A stretch of 45,601 nucleotides of DNA from Prevotellaceae bacterium (GCA_031271465.1 JAISVR010000018.1:1-45601), one strand, 5' to 3'. Shown: positions 35,508 to 45,158, counted from the stretch's first letter. Notes: generated from the letters alone by a model not told the origin. Numbers and translations: made by a program.

Positions 35508-36365
35508 TTACAAACTTTTATAAATTACATTGTCTATTAATCGCACTTTGCCGCATTGTACCGCAATACAGCCCACAATACTGTCGCTACTATCCCAATC
35601 GGCAACTGCCTGCAAGGTATTGCCGTCCACAATTTCGAAATATTCCACTTCGAGCACATCTTCGGCATTGATGGCGTTTATCACCCAATTTGCGAGCTCC
35701 ACAGGCAATTTTTCGGGCACAAATGTACTACTTTCATTTAAAATACGCCAAATCGCGGCAGCTTTTTTGCGTTCGTCCGGCGTAAGCAATTCGTTTCTGC
35801 TACTTAACGCCAATCCGCTTGCCTCGCGCACAATGGGACAGGCAACGATTTCGACCTCGAAACCCATCACCGCCACCATGCGACGAATAACGGCTACCTG
35901 TTGAAAATCTTTTTCTCCAAAATATGCTTTGTCGGGCTGCACAAAGCGAAAAAGTTTGCTCACTACCTGCACCACGCCGTTGAAATGTCCCGGGCGGTGC
36001 TTGCCTTCCATTACCTTATCCAATCCGCCGAAATCGAATTCGAAAGCTGCAGCCAACTCCGACGGTTCGTAAAATTCATCTGCCGAAGGCGCAAACACAA
36101 TGTCGCAACCTGCCGTTTCGAGCAATTTGCAGTCTTGTTCAAGATTGCGCGGATACACCGCCAAATCCTGCTTGTTGTTAAACTGCGTGGGATTTACAAA
36201 GATGCTTACCACAGATACATCGTTTTCAGTGCGGGCGCGTTCAATAAGACTCAGATGCCCGCTGTGTAAAGCTCCCATGGTAGGCACAAAGCCGATGGTT
36301 TTTGCTTCCCGCTTCAAACGGGAAATGGTATTTCGTATATCTTCAATACTGTGTAAAACAACCAT
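35508..36365 (-). CDS. panC: Pantothenate synthetase
   Basis: The 285-residue protein has the nucleotide-binding [57 protein letters not shown] and SSRNELLT. It joins pantoate and beta-alanine with ATP. Paired with panD, it forms the end of the pantothenate pathway. A variant -7 box TTCCTTTG lies about 30 bases upstream near 36391. Confidence 0.96.
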   Translation of the reverse strand: MVVLHSIEDIRNTISRLKREAKTIGFVPTMGALHSGHLSLIERARTENDVSVVSIFVNPTQFNNKQDLAVYPRNLEQDCKLLETAGCDIVFAPSADEFYEPSELAAAFEFDFGGLDKVMEGKHRPGHFNGVVQVVSKLFRFVQPDKAYFGEKDFQQVAVIRRMVAVMGFEVEIVACPIVREASGLALSSRNELLTPDERKKAAAIWRILNESSTFVPEKLPVELANWVINAINAEDVLEVEYFEIVDGNTLQAVADWDSSDSIVGCIAVQCGKVRLIDNVIYKSL

Positions 36366-36440
36366 AATGCCAAAATTCGATTTAAGCCTGCAAAGGAACG
36401 AAAAATAAGTATGTATTGTACGAATTAGGTGTAGAAAAAT

Positions 36441-36448
36441 TATCTTTG
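36441..36448 (+). promoter_or_regulatory. -7 box (TATCTTTG) for lrgAB
   Basis: TATCTTTG lies 189 bases before the lrgA ATG. A palindromic element and its outer motif (CTATTCCTTTGAGGC) sit in the leader. Confidence 0.65.
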
Positions 36449-36488
36449 CATCCGAAAAACAACGGAACTATTCCTTTGAGGCAAGTCC

Positions 36489-36556
36489 GTCATTGCGAGG
36501 TACGAAGCAATCCGGAGAAAAAATAGTTACAATATTGATTCGTACCTCGCAAGGAC
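36489..36556. repeat. Palindromic element in the lrgAB leader
   Basis: GTCATTGCGAGGTACGAAGC faces a decayed second arm (TTCGTACCTCGCAAGGAC). It lies between promoter and start codon. Confidence 0.85.
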
Positions 36557-36637
36557 AACAATTTGCTTTGCTATCCGAAACAAGGATAAGTCTGAAAAAA
36601 CAATAACCCATAGCACACTAATCGAAAGGTATTAATA

Positions 36638-37012
36638 ATGATAAAAGGTCTTTTCTGGATTTTCCTGTTTTATTTCCTCGGCGAATTGATAAGCCTGTTT
36701 ATCGGAGGCTTTATGCCGGGCAGTATTATCGGTATGATTTTACTGTTTTTGAGCTTATTGTTCAAACTCTTAAATCCGGCACAGGTAAAAAATACCGCCA
36801 CAACAATATCTAAAAATATGGCAGTATTCTTTGTGCCCGCCACAGTTGGGTTGATGACTTATTTCTCGCTGTTAAAAAATAATTTCTGGGCAATTATTGT
36901 TTCCATATTCGTCAGCACCCTGTTGGTAATGGCAGTAGTGGCGTGGATACAACAGCGATTTGAGTTCAAAAACGAAATAGATACAAACGACAACCAAGCA
37001 ATTGAACAATGA
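36638..37012 (+). CDS. lrgA: CidA/LrgA family membrane protein
   Basis: The 124-residue protein has four hydrophobic segments and the family opening ELISLFIGGFMPGSIIGMIL, then LNPAQVKNTATTISKNMAVF and FVPATVGLMTYF. LrgA/CidA proteins are holin-like and affect autolysis or metabolite export. It overlaps lrgB by ATGA. Confidence 0.9.
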   Translation: MIKGLFWIFLFYFLGELISLFIGGFMPGSIIGMILLFLSLLFKLLNPAQVKNTATTISKNMAVFFVPATVGLMTYFSLLKNNFWAIIVSIFVSTLLVMAVVAWIQQRFEFKNEIDTNDNQAIEQ

Positions 37013-37695
37013 AAATCATTAACACCGAAATTTTTATGCTGCTGCTTACTATCGGCAGCTTTCTGCTGGGAACAATAATATTCAAAAAAACAAAAATCAG
37101 TTTTTTCCAACCGCTGGTTATTGCGTTGTGTATCATTATTCCTTTTTTGCTGCTCACGGGCATCGACTTCGAGAGTTATTTTGAACATACACAACCGCTC
37201 AACTTTATGCTCGGTCCGAGCGTGGTAGCGTTGGGTTATGTTTTATACGAACAAGTATCGCATTTGAAAGGCAATATCCTGTCTATGCTGGCAGCAATTT
37301 TTACAGGTTGCGTGGTAGGAATAGGCAGCGTGGTACTGCTTGCCAAATTATTCGGTGCCGATCAGGTAATTGTGGCGTCGCTCGCTCCAAAATCGGTTAC
37401 GATGCCTATTGCCCTGAGCTTATCCGACTTTTACGGCGGAAAACCTTCACTCACAGCAGCATTTGTAGCTATTTGCGGCATATTCGGCTCCTGGCTGGGT
37501 CCTTTTTTTCTGCGCATTATCGGCATAAAAAGCCGGATAGCAAGAGGGTTGGCAATGGGTTCTGCCTCACATGCCCTGGGCACTGCGCGGGCAATGGAAA
37601 TTGGTGCCGTAGAAGGAGCATTAGGCGGTTTAGCCATCGGCATTATGGGGTTGCTTACAGCTTTACTGATGCCTTTTTTCAAAGAATTGTTTTAA
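37009..37695 (+). CDS. lrgB: LrgB family membrane protein
   Basis: The 228-residue protein has about seven hydrophobic segments, with LGPSVVALGYVLYEQ, SLAPKSVTMPIALSLSDFYG and GSASHALGTARAMEIGAVEG, all typical of LrgB. It works with LrgA in the inner membrane. The 178 bases after it hold no gene; a GC-rich stretch CTCCTCGTTCCTCGTCGC may be an old repeat trace. Confidence 0.92.
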   Translation: MKIINTEIFMLLLTIGSFLLGTIIFKKTKISFFQPLVIALCIIIPFLLLTGIDFESYFEHTQPLNFMLGPSVVALGYVLYEQVSHLKGNILSMLAAIFTGCVVGIGSVVLLAKLFGADQVIVASLAPKSVTMPIALSLSDFYGGKPSLTAAFVAICGIFGSWLGPFFLRIIGIKSRIARGLAMGSASHALGTARAMEIGAVEGALGGLAIGIMGLLTALLMPFFKELF

Positions 37696-37873
37696 TTATA
37701 ATGATAAAAAACTCGTCATGTCAAGTTTGTCGAGACATCGCACTAAGCCAACAGAATACAAAACTTTTCTTTTAAATAAGATGTTTCTTCTTCACTCCTC
37801 GTTCCTCGTCGCTTCGGTCGACACGATGGTAGTTGTTTTTGTAGACAGCAACCTGAATTAGTTATTCAGTGTA

Positions 37874-38509
37874 TTACTTCTTCCTTGTAAAAAACAAACA
37901 GTAATTTGTAATACCACATTGGTCGCAATGCGGCTTTCGGGCAATGCACACATACCTTCCGTGCAGCAAAAACCAGTGATGCGCACGGCTCAACAGGTTT
38001 TCGGGAATATGCTTTACCAGTTCGCGCTCGGTAGCCAGCGGCGTGGTAGTGTGGGTAAGCCCGATGCGATTTGCCACGCGAAACACATGGGTATCTACCG
38101 GCATCGTATTTTTTCCGAAAGCTACGGCAGCAACTACATTGGCAGTTTTTCTGCCCACACCTTGCAGCGACTGCAGCGCATCGAGGTCGGACGGCACAGC
38201 ACTGCCGAAATTCTCCACCAGTTGCCGCGCCATTTCCACCAAATGACGGGCTTTGCTGTTGGGATACGACACACTTTTGATATACTCATACACTTCGTCG
38301 GCACTCGAATTCGCCAGCCGTTCGGGCGTAGGAAAAGCGGCAAAAAGGCGCGGGGTAACCGCATTTACCCGTTTGTCGGTACACTGTGCCGAAAGCATCA
38401 CTGCCACAAGTAATTCGAAAGGTGAGGAGAAATTAAGCTCCGAGTCGGCATGCGGCATATTGGCTTGAAACCACGCAAGCACACCTTGATATCGTTCTTT
38501 TTTTGTCAT
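37874..38509 (-). CDS. nth: Endonuclease III
   Basis: The 211-residue protein has the helix-hairpin-helix LQGVGRKTANVVAAVAFG with the catalytic Lys, VDTHVFRVANRIGL with the catalytic Asp, and the iron-sulfur motif C-x6-C-x2-C-x5-C (CIARKPHCDQCGITNYC). It removes oxidised pyrimidines from DNA. The ATG before TKKERYQ is chosen because a longer in-frame start would include the promoter at 38535-38542. Confidence 0.95.
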   Translation of the reverse strand: MTKKERYQGVLAWFQANMPHADSELNFSSPFELLVAVMLSAQCTDKRVNAVTPRLFAAFPTPERLANSSADEVYEYIKSVSYPNSKARHLVEMARQLVENFGSAVPSDLDALQSLQGVGRKTANVVAAVAFGKNTMPVDTHVFRVANRIGLTHTTTPLATERELVKHIPENLLSRAHHWFLLHGRYVCIARKPHCDQCGITNYCLFFTRKK

Positions 38510-38534
38510 CTTATTTCCATATTTAATGCCGCGA

Positions 38535-38542
38535 CAAAGATA
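38535..38542 (-). promoter_or_regulatory. -7 box (TATCTTTG) for nth
   Basis: TATCTTTG on the minus strand lies 25 bases before the nth ATG, within a 116-base divergent control region shared with ftsK. Confidence 0.7.
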
Positions 38543-38561
38543 AGGTGTAAAAAAACTATAT

Positions 38562-38593
38562 TTTGTCAATCGGCGAAAAAAATATTACCTTTG
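38562..38593 (+). promoter_or_regulatory. ftsK promoter (TTTG, 20 bases, TACCTTTG)
   Basis: TTTG at 38562-38565 and TACCTTTG at 38586-38593 match both halves of the Bacteroidetes consensus with usual spacing. The -7 box lies 32 bases before the ftsK ATG. Confidence 0.75.
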
Positions 38594-38625
38594 TCTGCTT
38601 TTAAAAAAACAGTGTTCACACAAGT

Positions 38626-41103
38626 ATGGCAGCAAAAACAGATACGAAAGATTCTAAAAAAACGGATAAAGACGATGGTTTCGCAACAAAACTCGCTCGT
38701 TTTTTTGCCGACCAGCGCACCAAATACGGCATCGGTATTCTATTGCTCGGAGCCACTTTTTATTTGGCTTTGTCGTTTATTTCCTTCCTTTTCACCGGAG
38801 CTACAGACGACAGCATTATACAACAATCGTACTTCAAACTCGAACCGGCAGACAAACGCGCTATCCAAAACTGGGCAGGACCATTGGGTGCCTATTGGTC
38901 GGCGTTTTTCATCAATAAAGGTTTCGGTATTGCCTCTTTTGCGTGGCTCTATTTGTCGTTCATCGTAGCATTGCGCTTTATGAAAGTGCGGCTTGTAGCA
39001 ATGTGGAAAGCAATCACGGTGTCGTTGCTCGCACTGATTTGGATTTCTACCGCAGTGAGTTTCTTTTTCAGTTCGTTGTATACCGACCACGACAGTGCAT
39101 TTTATATCGTTTGGGGCGGTGTGCATGGAGAAACTGCCAGCCGGTTACTCGTCGATAACATAAAGAGTTTCGGTACTTTTATTATATTGATGTCATCACT
39201 GCTTGTGTTTTGTATTTTTGCATACAACGGCACCATTCCTTTTCTACAGCGCTGTTGCAGCACTACGGGAAACAATCTGAAAGCCTTATTCACACCAAAA
39301 CCAAAAGCTATAAAGGATACACCTGCTCATGCCGAAATTCCCGCTATGGAGATACAGGCTCCAACAATTGAAGACGAGGAAGAAGAAACATTTGAAGTAT
39401 TTGATGCTACGGAAAACAGCGACGACGAATGGATTGTAAGCAATGATGCGCAAAACGACGAATTTGAAATCGTTGTGCCGCATGATGAAGCTTATTCCCC
39501 TCCTGCCGACGACGACCTTGAGCCTCTAAGTCCTGTTTTGGCAAACGCAGGTAACACCAACGACGACGAAAAATACGATGCTCTTGCCGAATTGGGCGAG
39601 TACGACCCAACGCTCGACCTTTCGCGCTACAAACTGCCTACGCTCGAACTGCTTAAAGACTATGGCAGCAGCGAAGGGCAAGTAAATTTTGAAGAGCAAA
39701 ACGCCAATAAAAACCGCATTATCACCACCTTGAAAAACTTTGGTATCGATACCGAAAGCATCAAGGCAACCGTGGGTCCTACTATTACGCTCTACGAAAT
39801 TGTACCCAAAGCCGGTGTGCGCATTTCGAAAATAAAAAACCTCGAAAGCGACATCATGCTCAGTCTTGCCGCTACCGGAATCCGTATCATTGCTCCCATT
39901 CCGGGTAAGGGAACCATCGGTATTGAAGTGCCCAACAACGACCCGCAAACGGTATCGATGCTTTCCATCATCGGTTCCAAAAAATTTCAGGAATCAAAAT
40001 TCCAATTGCCGATTGCCTTTGGACGCACCATCACCAACGACATTTTTATGGTCGATTTGTGTAAAATGCCTCACTTGCTTGTAGCCGGTGCTACAGGACA
40101 GGGAAAATCTGTCGGCTTGAATGCCATTATCACTTCGCTGCTTTACAAAAAGCACCCGGCTTATCTGAAATTTGTGCTTGTCGACCCCAAAAAGGTGGAA
40201 TTTAATATTTACTCGAAAATAGAAAAACACTTTCTGGCAAAATTGCCCGACGGCGACGATGCCATCATTACCGATGTGAGCAAGGTTGTGCAAACTCTCA
40301 ATTCGCTTACCAAGGAAATGGATGACCGCTACGACCTGCTTAAAAAGGCTCATGTACGCAACATAAGCGAATACAACGACAAATTTATTCATCGCCACCT
40401 CAACCCCGAAAAAGGACACCGGTTTTTACCCTACATTGTGGTAATTATCGACGAGTTTGGCGACCTTATCATGGTGGCGGGCAAGGAAGTTGAGTTGCCA
40501 ATTGCGCGCATTGCACAGCTGGCACGGGCAGTGGGTATACACATGATTATTGCCACACAACGCCCGTCGGTAAATATCATCACAGGGGTGATAAAAGCAA
40601 ACTTCCCTGCGCGGGTGGCTTTCCGCGTATCGTCGCAAATCGACTCGCGTACCATTCTCGATGCTTCGGGAGCAAACCAGCTCGTTGGGCGCGGCGACAT
40701 GCTTTTTTCGCAAGGCAGCGACCTGGTTCGGGTACAATGCGCCTTTGTCGATACGCCCGAAGTGGAAAAAATATCCGACTTTATCGGCAACCAGCCCGGC
40801 TATCCTACTGCATTTTATTTGCCCGAATATGTTGGCGAAACAGGCGAGGGCAGCGACCTGTCGGATGTTGATTTATCGCGCCGCGACCCCATGTTCGAAG
40901 AGTCGGCACGGCTCTTGGTGGCACATCAACAAGGGTCTACTTCGCTTATTCAGCGTAAATTTTCAATCGGCTACAACCGTGCAGGTAGAATTATGGACCA
41001 ACTCGAAGCTGCCGGAATTGTGGGTCCGTTCCAAGGCAGCAAAGCGCGCGATGTACTTATTCCAGACGATTACAGTTTGGAACAAAAATTATTATCTTTG
41101 TGA
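38626..41103 (+). CDS. ftsK: DNA translocase FtsK
   Basis: The 825-residue protein has four hydrophobic segments in residues 25-210, an acidic linker (about 235-320, EDEEEETFEVFDATENSDDE), and the motor domain with Walker A GATGQGKSVGLN (from 488) and Walker B VVIIDEFGDLIM. The C-terminal winged-helix gamma domain (RRDPMFEESARLLVAHQQGS, IGYNRAGRIMDQLEAAGIVG) reads KOPS-like DNA signs. It moves chromosome ends through the division septum. The length is usual for Bacteroidetes, which have a short linker. Confidence 0.96.
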   Translation: MAAKTDTKDSKKTDKDDGFATKLARFFADQRTKYGIGILLLGATFYLALSFISFLFTGATDDSIIQQSYFKLEPADKRAIQNWAGPLGAYWSAFFINKGFGIASFAWLYLSFIVALRFMKVRLVAMWKAITVSLLALIWISTAVSFFFSSLYTDHDSAFYIVWGGVHGETASRLLVDNIKSFGTFIILMSSLLVFCIFAYNGTIPFLQRCCSTTGNNLKALFTPKPKAIKDTPAHAEIPAMEIQAPTIEDEEEETFEVFDATENSDDEWIVSNDAQNDEFEIVVPHDEAYSPPADDDLEPLSPVLANAGNTNDDEKYDALAELGEYDPTLDLSRYKLPTLELLKDYGSSEGQVNFEEQNANKNRIITTLKNFGIDTESIKATVGPTITLYEIVPKAGVRISKIKNLESDIMLSLAATGIRIIAPIPGKGTIGIEVPNNDPQTVSMLSIIGSKKFQESKFQLPIAFGRTITNDIFMVDLCKMPHLLVAGATGQGKSVGLNAIITSLLYKKHPAYLKFVLVDPKKVEFNIYSKIEKHFLAKLPDGDDAIITDVSKVVQTLNSLTKEMDDRYDLLKKAHVRNISEYNDKFIHRHLNPEKGHRFLPYIVVIIDEFGDLIMVAGKEVELPIARIAQLARAVGIHMIIATQRPSVNIITGVIKANFPARVAFRVSSQIDSRTILDASGANQLVGRGDMLFSQGSDLVRVQCAFVDTPEVEKISDFIGNQPGYPTAFYLPEYVGETGEGSDLSDVDLSRRDPMFEESARLLVAHQQGSTSLIQRKFSIGYNRAGRIMDQLEAAGIVGPFQGSKARDVLIPDDYSLEQKLLSL
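41093..41100 (+). promoter_or_regulatory. Candidate -7 box (TATCTTTG) for the lolA-like gene
   Basis: TATCTTTG lies in the last codons of ftsK, 40 bases before the next ATG. Confidence 0.5.
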
Positions 41104-41140
41104 GAAATTTTAAGAAAAAACGATTAAATATTCAAGTAGT

Positions 41141-41791
41141 ATGAACTCAAAAAAATATTGCATCTTCGCCCTGTTGCTTACGCTAAACATTGGGTTGCTT
41201 TCTGCTCAAAACGATGCAAAAGCTAAAACAATTCTCGATAAAGCAGCTGCGCAATTTAAGCAAGGCTCTGCCACCATAGATTTTTTGCTCACCCTTGAAG
41301 ATACCAAAACCGGAAAAAAGGAAAGCTTAAAAGGATCGGTAGCAATGAAAGGCAGAAAGTTTAAAACCACATTGCCTATAGCAACGACCTACTACGACGG
41401 GCAAACAGAGTATGTATATGTAAACAAAACCAAAGAGGTAAACCTTTCTACTCCAACCGAAAAAGAAATACAAGAGGTGAATCCTGCGTTTTTACTTGCC
41501 AATTATGCCAAAAATTCGACCATACAATTCAGTTTGGATTCCAAACCCGACTTGCCTTATTATATCATTGATGTGTATCCCGATTATCGGAAGAAAAAAA
41601 ATTACTACAAAACAATTGTTCAGGTAAACAAAAAAACATCGGCAGTTATTTCGATTAAGGTGTTGAGTCAAAGCGGTGTACATTCTATCCTCGAAATAAA
41701 AAAAATAGATACTTCGAAGAATTATCCCGACAGTTTTTTTGCTTTCGACATTGCCGGAAATCCCAAAGTAATTGTTAACGACCTACGCTAA
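41141..41791 (+). CDS. LolA-like outer-membrane lipoprotein carrier
   Basis: The 216-residue protein has a signal peptide (MNSKKYCIFALLLTLNIGLL SA) and a LolA-type beta-barrel half: KTILDKAAAQFKQGSATIDF, LKGSVAMKGRKFKTTLP, YYDGQTEYVYVNKTKEVNLS and SPTEKEIQEVNP-like region with TPTEKEIQEVNPAFLLANYA. It probably ferries lipoproteins across the periplasm. Its place behind ftsK is common in Bacteroidetes and also in proteobacteria (ftsK-lolA). Confidence 0.85.
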   Translation: MNSKKYCIFALLLTLNIGLLSAQNDAKAKTILDKAAAQFKQGSATIDFLLTLEDTKTGKKESLKGSVAMKGRKFKTTLPIATTYYDGQTEYVYVNKTKEVNLSTPTEKEIQEVNPAFLLANYAKNSTIQFSLDSKPDLPYYIIDVYPDYRKKKNYYKTIVQVNKKTSAVISIKVLSQSGVHSILEIKKIDTSKNYPDSFFAFDIAGNPKVIVNDLR

Positions 41792-41795
41792 CCGT

Positions 41796-42632
41796 ATGAA
41801 ACGAATTTTTGCCGCGATATTGCCCTTGTTTGCCTCACTGTATTGCTTTGCCGCAACACAGGTGCCCGACATTTGCCTTATCCGCAAAGATTCTGTTCAA
41901 GATACGCTGCTGATGTTTGTTTTTCCGCTCGAAGATTATTTTGAACAAACAGGCTCACGCGAAATGGGTGGATTTCAAAGCTGCGAATCGCCTGCCTGCA
42001 CGCGCGGTTATCAGGCAGTTTGGCAGGTAGAACGCGACAGCTTTTTTCTGTATAACCTGCAAGGCTGCAATGCCTTTATGAGTTGGTGCGACGAAAGTTC
42101 GTTGCCATCGTTGCACGAAATGTTTGGCAGCGACTGTGTGAACAATCGCGTGTTTGCCCGCTGGACTACGGGTAATTATCGTGCTTTCGAGGGACAGGCT
42201 GTTCCTTACCTCAACAGGCAGATTTTTACTTCCGAACGGCTTATCCGCATAAAAAACGGTAAAGTGCGAAAAATAAAGCATTACCTGAATGTGAAACCGC
42301 GCCGGAAATCGTTTGCTGTAGAGCAAAATACGCCCAATTTCCTGCTTATGCACATTCGCGACGAGCTAAACTGGAAAGCCTTGCCTAAGCGCGAACCGAA
42401 ACAGTGGATTGCCGACCTGCAATTTACGATTTTAAAAAACGGAAAAACAACGGTAAAGGTACGCACAACGGGCAGCAAATCGTTTGTAACGGCTCTCGAA
42501 ACAGAACTGAACCGTGTGATGAAAAAAATACGCTGGTTTCAATACCGGCAACTGGGCAAAAATATCGTTGTTTCGTTTCGGATAAGTGCCGAGTTCGACA
42601 GCGAAAAACAAACAGTAGACTTAATGAAGTAA
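41796..42632 (+). CDS. Exported Cys-containing protein of unknown function
   Basis: The 278-residue protein starts with a signal peptide MKRIFAAILPLFASLYCFAA. The first half has several Cys (PDICLIRK, FQSCESPACTRGY, LQGCNAFMSWCDES, GSDCVNN), which may form disulfides. The second half has KHYLNVKPRRKSF and WIADLQFTILKNGKTTVKVR followed by a TonB-like C-terminal pattern (TALETELNRVMKKIRWFQYR). I do not recognise the family. The start 4 bases after the lolA-like stop is better than an upstream start inside it. It sits between the lolA-like gene and trxB. Confidence 0.8.
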   Translation: MKRIFAAILPLFASLYCFAATQVPDICLIRKDSVQDTLLMFVFPLEDYFEQTGSREMGGFQSCESPACTRGYQAVWQVERDSFFLYNLQGCNAFMSWCDESSLPSLHEMFGSDCVNNRVFARWTTGNYRAFEGQAVPYLNRQIFTSERLIRIKNGKVRKIKHYLNVKPRRKSFAVEQNTPNFLLMHIRDELNWKALPKREPKQWIADLQFTILKNGKTTVKVRTTGSKSFVTALETELNRVMKKIRWFQYRQLGKNIVVSFRISAEFDSEKQTVDLMK

Positions 42633-42684
42633 ACGAGAGGACAGATTTACGAGAACTTCAATTAAACGATTAAACAATCTATAC

Positions 42685-43632
42685 ATGCAAACAAACGAAC
42701 CTATCCGTTGCCTGATAATCGGCTCGGGACCTGCCGGCTACACGGCTGCTATTTACGCCTCGCGCGCCAACCTTAAACCGGTGCTTTACGAAGGCATGCA
42801 GCCCGGCGGACAACTTACCAAAACTACCGAGATAGAGAATTTCCCCGGTTACCCCAAGGGTGTTTCCGGCTTTCAGCTTATGGCGGATATGCGCAACCAG
42901 GCACTGCGATTTAATGCCGACATTCGCTACGGGGTGGCTACGGCTACCGATTTGTCGGTTTATCCCTACAAAATTACGATTGACGAAGAACATGTTCACG
43001 AGGCATATTCGCTGATAATTGCCACCGGCGCCACCGCCAAATTCCTCGGCTTGGCTGACGAGCAACGCTATGCCGGTATGGGTGTTTCTGCCTGTGCTAC
43101 TTGCGACGGTTTCTTTTATCGCAACAAAGATGTTGCCGTGGTGGGTGGCGGCGATACTGCTTGCGAAGAGGCTCTTTATTTATCGGGGCTTTGCAAAAAG
43201 GTGTACCTTATTGTACGCAAAGCTCATTTACGCGCTTCAAAAATTATGCAGGAACGAGTGCTCGGAACAGCGAATATTGAAGTGTTGTTTGAGCACAACG
43301 CTGTGGGTTTGTTTGGCGAAAACGGCGTGGAAGGCGCACATCTCGTAAAGCGTTCCGGCGAAGCCGACGAAGAGAAAATCGATATTGCTATACATGGTTT
43401 TTTTCTCGCTATCGGGCACCATCCCAACTCGGAAATCTTTAAAAAACATTTGGAAACAGACGAAACAGGCTATATTATTACACAGGGAAACACGCCTAAA
43501 ACCAATCTTCCGGGTGTATTTGCCGCCGGCGATGTGGCAGACCCCAACTACTTGCAAGCCGTAACCGCTGCCGCCAGCGGTTGCAAAGCTGCTATCGAAG
43601 CCGAACGCTTTTTGGTGGAAAAGGGACTTTAA
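42685..43632 (+). CDS. trxB: Thioredoxin reductase
   Basis: The 315-residue protein has the FAD motif GSGPAGYTAAIYASRA, MQPGGQLTKTTEIENFPGYP, the redox pair CATC (137-140) and VVGGGDTACEEALYLSGLC for NADPH, then GVFAAGDVADPNYLQAVTAA. It reduces thioredoxin, which can feed DsbD encoded upstream in this window. Confidence 0.96.
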   Translation: MQTNEPIRCLIIGSGPAGYTAAIYASRANLKPVLYEGMQPGGQLTKTTEIENFPGYPKGVSGFQLMADMRNQALRFNADIRYGVATATDLSVYPYKITIDEEHVHEAYSLIIATGATAKFLGLADEQRYAGMGVSACATCDGFFYRNKDVAVVGGGDTACEEALYLSGLCKKVYLIVRKAHLRASKIMQERVLGTANIEVLFEHNAVGLFGENGVEGAHLVKRSGEADEEKIDIAIHGFFLAIGHHPNSEIFKKHLETDETGYIITQGNTPKTNLPGVFAAGDVADPNYLQAVTAAASGCKAAIEAERFLVEKGL

Positions 43633-43661
43633 ACCTTACATCAAGGTATTAAACAGTTATT

Positions 43662-43694
43662 AAACCTGTTAAGTTTTTAAGACTTAACAGGTTT
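43662..43694. terminator. Terminator-like 33-bp palindrome, copy 3
   Basis: AAACCTGTTAAGT and ACTTAACAGGTTT surround a 7-base centre, and a T-rich run follows on the plus strand. It lies 30 bases after trxB and faces the convergent hydrolase gene. Confidence 0.75.
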
Positions 43695-43814
43695 TCGTTT
43701 TACACGAAAACCACAACTGATTAATCAAGGCAATCAATTATGGTCTTCGTAGTTTTTCTTTATGAACTTTGTGCTAAGTTTTTTCGGAATTATACCTTTT
43801 AACAAACGGTCTCC

Positions 43815-43933
43815 GTCATTCGAGGGACGAAGCAATCCATTCCTGTGTTGATAGATTGCTTCGTCGTACCTCCTCGCAATGACGAAGTGAATTTCGTTCG
43901 CAATGACGAACTCGCCTCAAAGGGATAGTTCCG
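43815..43933. repeat. Palindromic element with outer terminus
   Basis: The core element (43815-43884) has one arm shortened by a base (GTCATTCGAGG). It is followed by another half-site and the outer end CTCAAAGGGATAGTTCCG. The core and spacer (ATTCCTGTGTTGATAG) resemble the copies in the large inverted repeat. With copy 3 of the 33-bp palindrome it fills the 316-base gap between trxB and the hydrolase gene. Confidence 0.85.
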
Positions 43934-43948
43934 TTTTTTTACTTTGAT

Positions 43949-44782
43949 TTATTTTTCCAGCGGAGTAAAAATATATCCGCCTTTGCCGTTGGCAACCGGA
44001 GTACCCATGCCGGGATAAGGAATGTGCATACCTGCCACAATAAGTTTTTCCTTGGTAATAAATTCCAACAGTTTCAATCGCGTTTCGATGGCTTGCTTGC
44101 TATCGTAATCGTAGGTAACGGCAACTTGGGGATAAGGCATTTGCACTGCCATGGCATGTGTTATATCTCCCCAAACCAGCACATTGTTAATCAGGAAAGC
44201 GGTGTGTCCGGGCGTATGTCCGGGTGCGGGGATTGCTTTAATGCTACCTATTTCAAGTTCGTTGAAAGGACCGATTTTTAACTTGTCGCGATAGGCGTTG
44301 AAAATCGCTATCGCCTGCTCCGATCCGGTGTTAGGATTGGAATAATACTCATATTCGGGCGCCGACAAATGCAGTTGTGCGTTGGGGAATTGTTTCTTGC
44401 CGTTCTCGTCGAGTAATCCGCCTACATGGTCGCTATGCATGTGGGTAATCAAAATTATGTCAATCATATCGGCAGTAACGCCGTATTGCTGCAGGTTTTT
44501 GAATAATTCCTTACCGAAACCGGTGTCAATCAAAATATGCTTGCCGTGTACCGTCCGTATCAGGAAAGCATTTGTTGCGCTTGGATAGCTGCCTCCGGGC
44601 ATGGTTTCACTGATGATTTCGGGCGTTGCTCCTATAAGCACACTGGCATTTCCTGCGCGTTGTCCTTCGGAAAGAAGGATAATTTCGTTGCCCCGTTTCG
44701 TTTTATACGAAAATGTGTTTGTTTGCCCAACCGCCGCAGGGGCAAGTAATGCGAATGCTAACATGATGAGTGTTGTTTTCAT
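43949..44782 (-). CDS. Exported metallo-beta-lactamase-fold hydrolase
   Basis: The 277-residue protein begins with a signal peptide (MKTTLIMLAFALLAPAAVGQ) and has the zinc site ILITHMHSDHVGGL (H-x-H-x-D-H), then PAPGHTPGHTAFLINNVLVW and GDITHAM with further ligands, and a final GMHIPYPGMG. This group includes AHL lactonase-like and other small-molecule hydrolases; the substrate cannot be told. A start 27 codons upstream would put a second hydrophobic stretch before the signal peptide and is rejected. Confidence 0.88.
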   Translation of the reverse strand: MKTTLIMLAFALLAPAAVGQTNTFSYKTKRGNEIILLSEGQRAGNASVLIGATPEIISETMPGGSYPSATNAFLIRTVHGKHILIDTGFGKELFKNLQQYGVTADMIDIILITHMHSDHVGGLLDENGKKQFPNAQLHLSAPEYEYYSNPNTGSEQAIAIFNAYRDKLKIGPFNELEIGSIKAIPAPGHTPGHTAFLINNVLVWGDITHAMAVQMPYPQVAVTYDYDSKQAIETRLKLLEFITKEKLIVAGMHIPYPGMGTPVANGKGGYIFTPLEK

Positions 44783-45158
44783 AGTTTTTGTATATATTAA
44801 AGTAGTTGTTAATTTCAATGCAAAGAAAAAGATTATTTTAACAATATGATACATTAGCATCATTTTTTTACCAATAATAATAATTTTTATGCTTATCCGC
44901 CAAACTACCCAACTATACTATTACACTGCTCCGCAGCTTATTAATCGGGAAAAATAATTGGCTACAAAGATTTATGCTGCGCTACAGCTATCCTGTTTTG
45001 TAATAAAGGCACAGCGTGCCGTAAATAGTTGTAGAATCAATAGTACATATTCAAGCGCATAGCACCGAAACAGCGTTCAGCGAAGCTAAATAACGAGCGT
45101 ACGAAACTTGCTGCCCGTCAGGGAAAGAAATAATCTGCGACAAACCTGATAAAACCAT

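Noticed and set aside
37776-37873. Possible palindromic element near CTCCTCGTTCCTCGTCGC
   Set aside because: Only a short GC-rich similarity remains; neither the GTCATTGCGAGG core nor a facing arm is present.
38510-38569. Longer N-terminus for endonuclease III
   Set aside because: It would begin at TTG and include the TATCTTTG promoter box.
44783-44863. Longer N-terminus for the metallo-beta-lactamase-fold protein
   Set aside because: The signal peptide begins at the ATG at 44782, and the upstream part is AT-rich leader.
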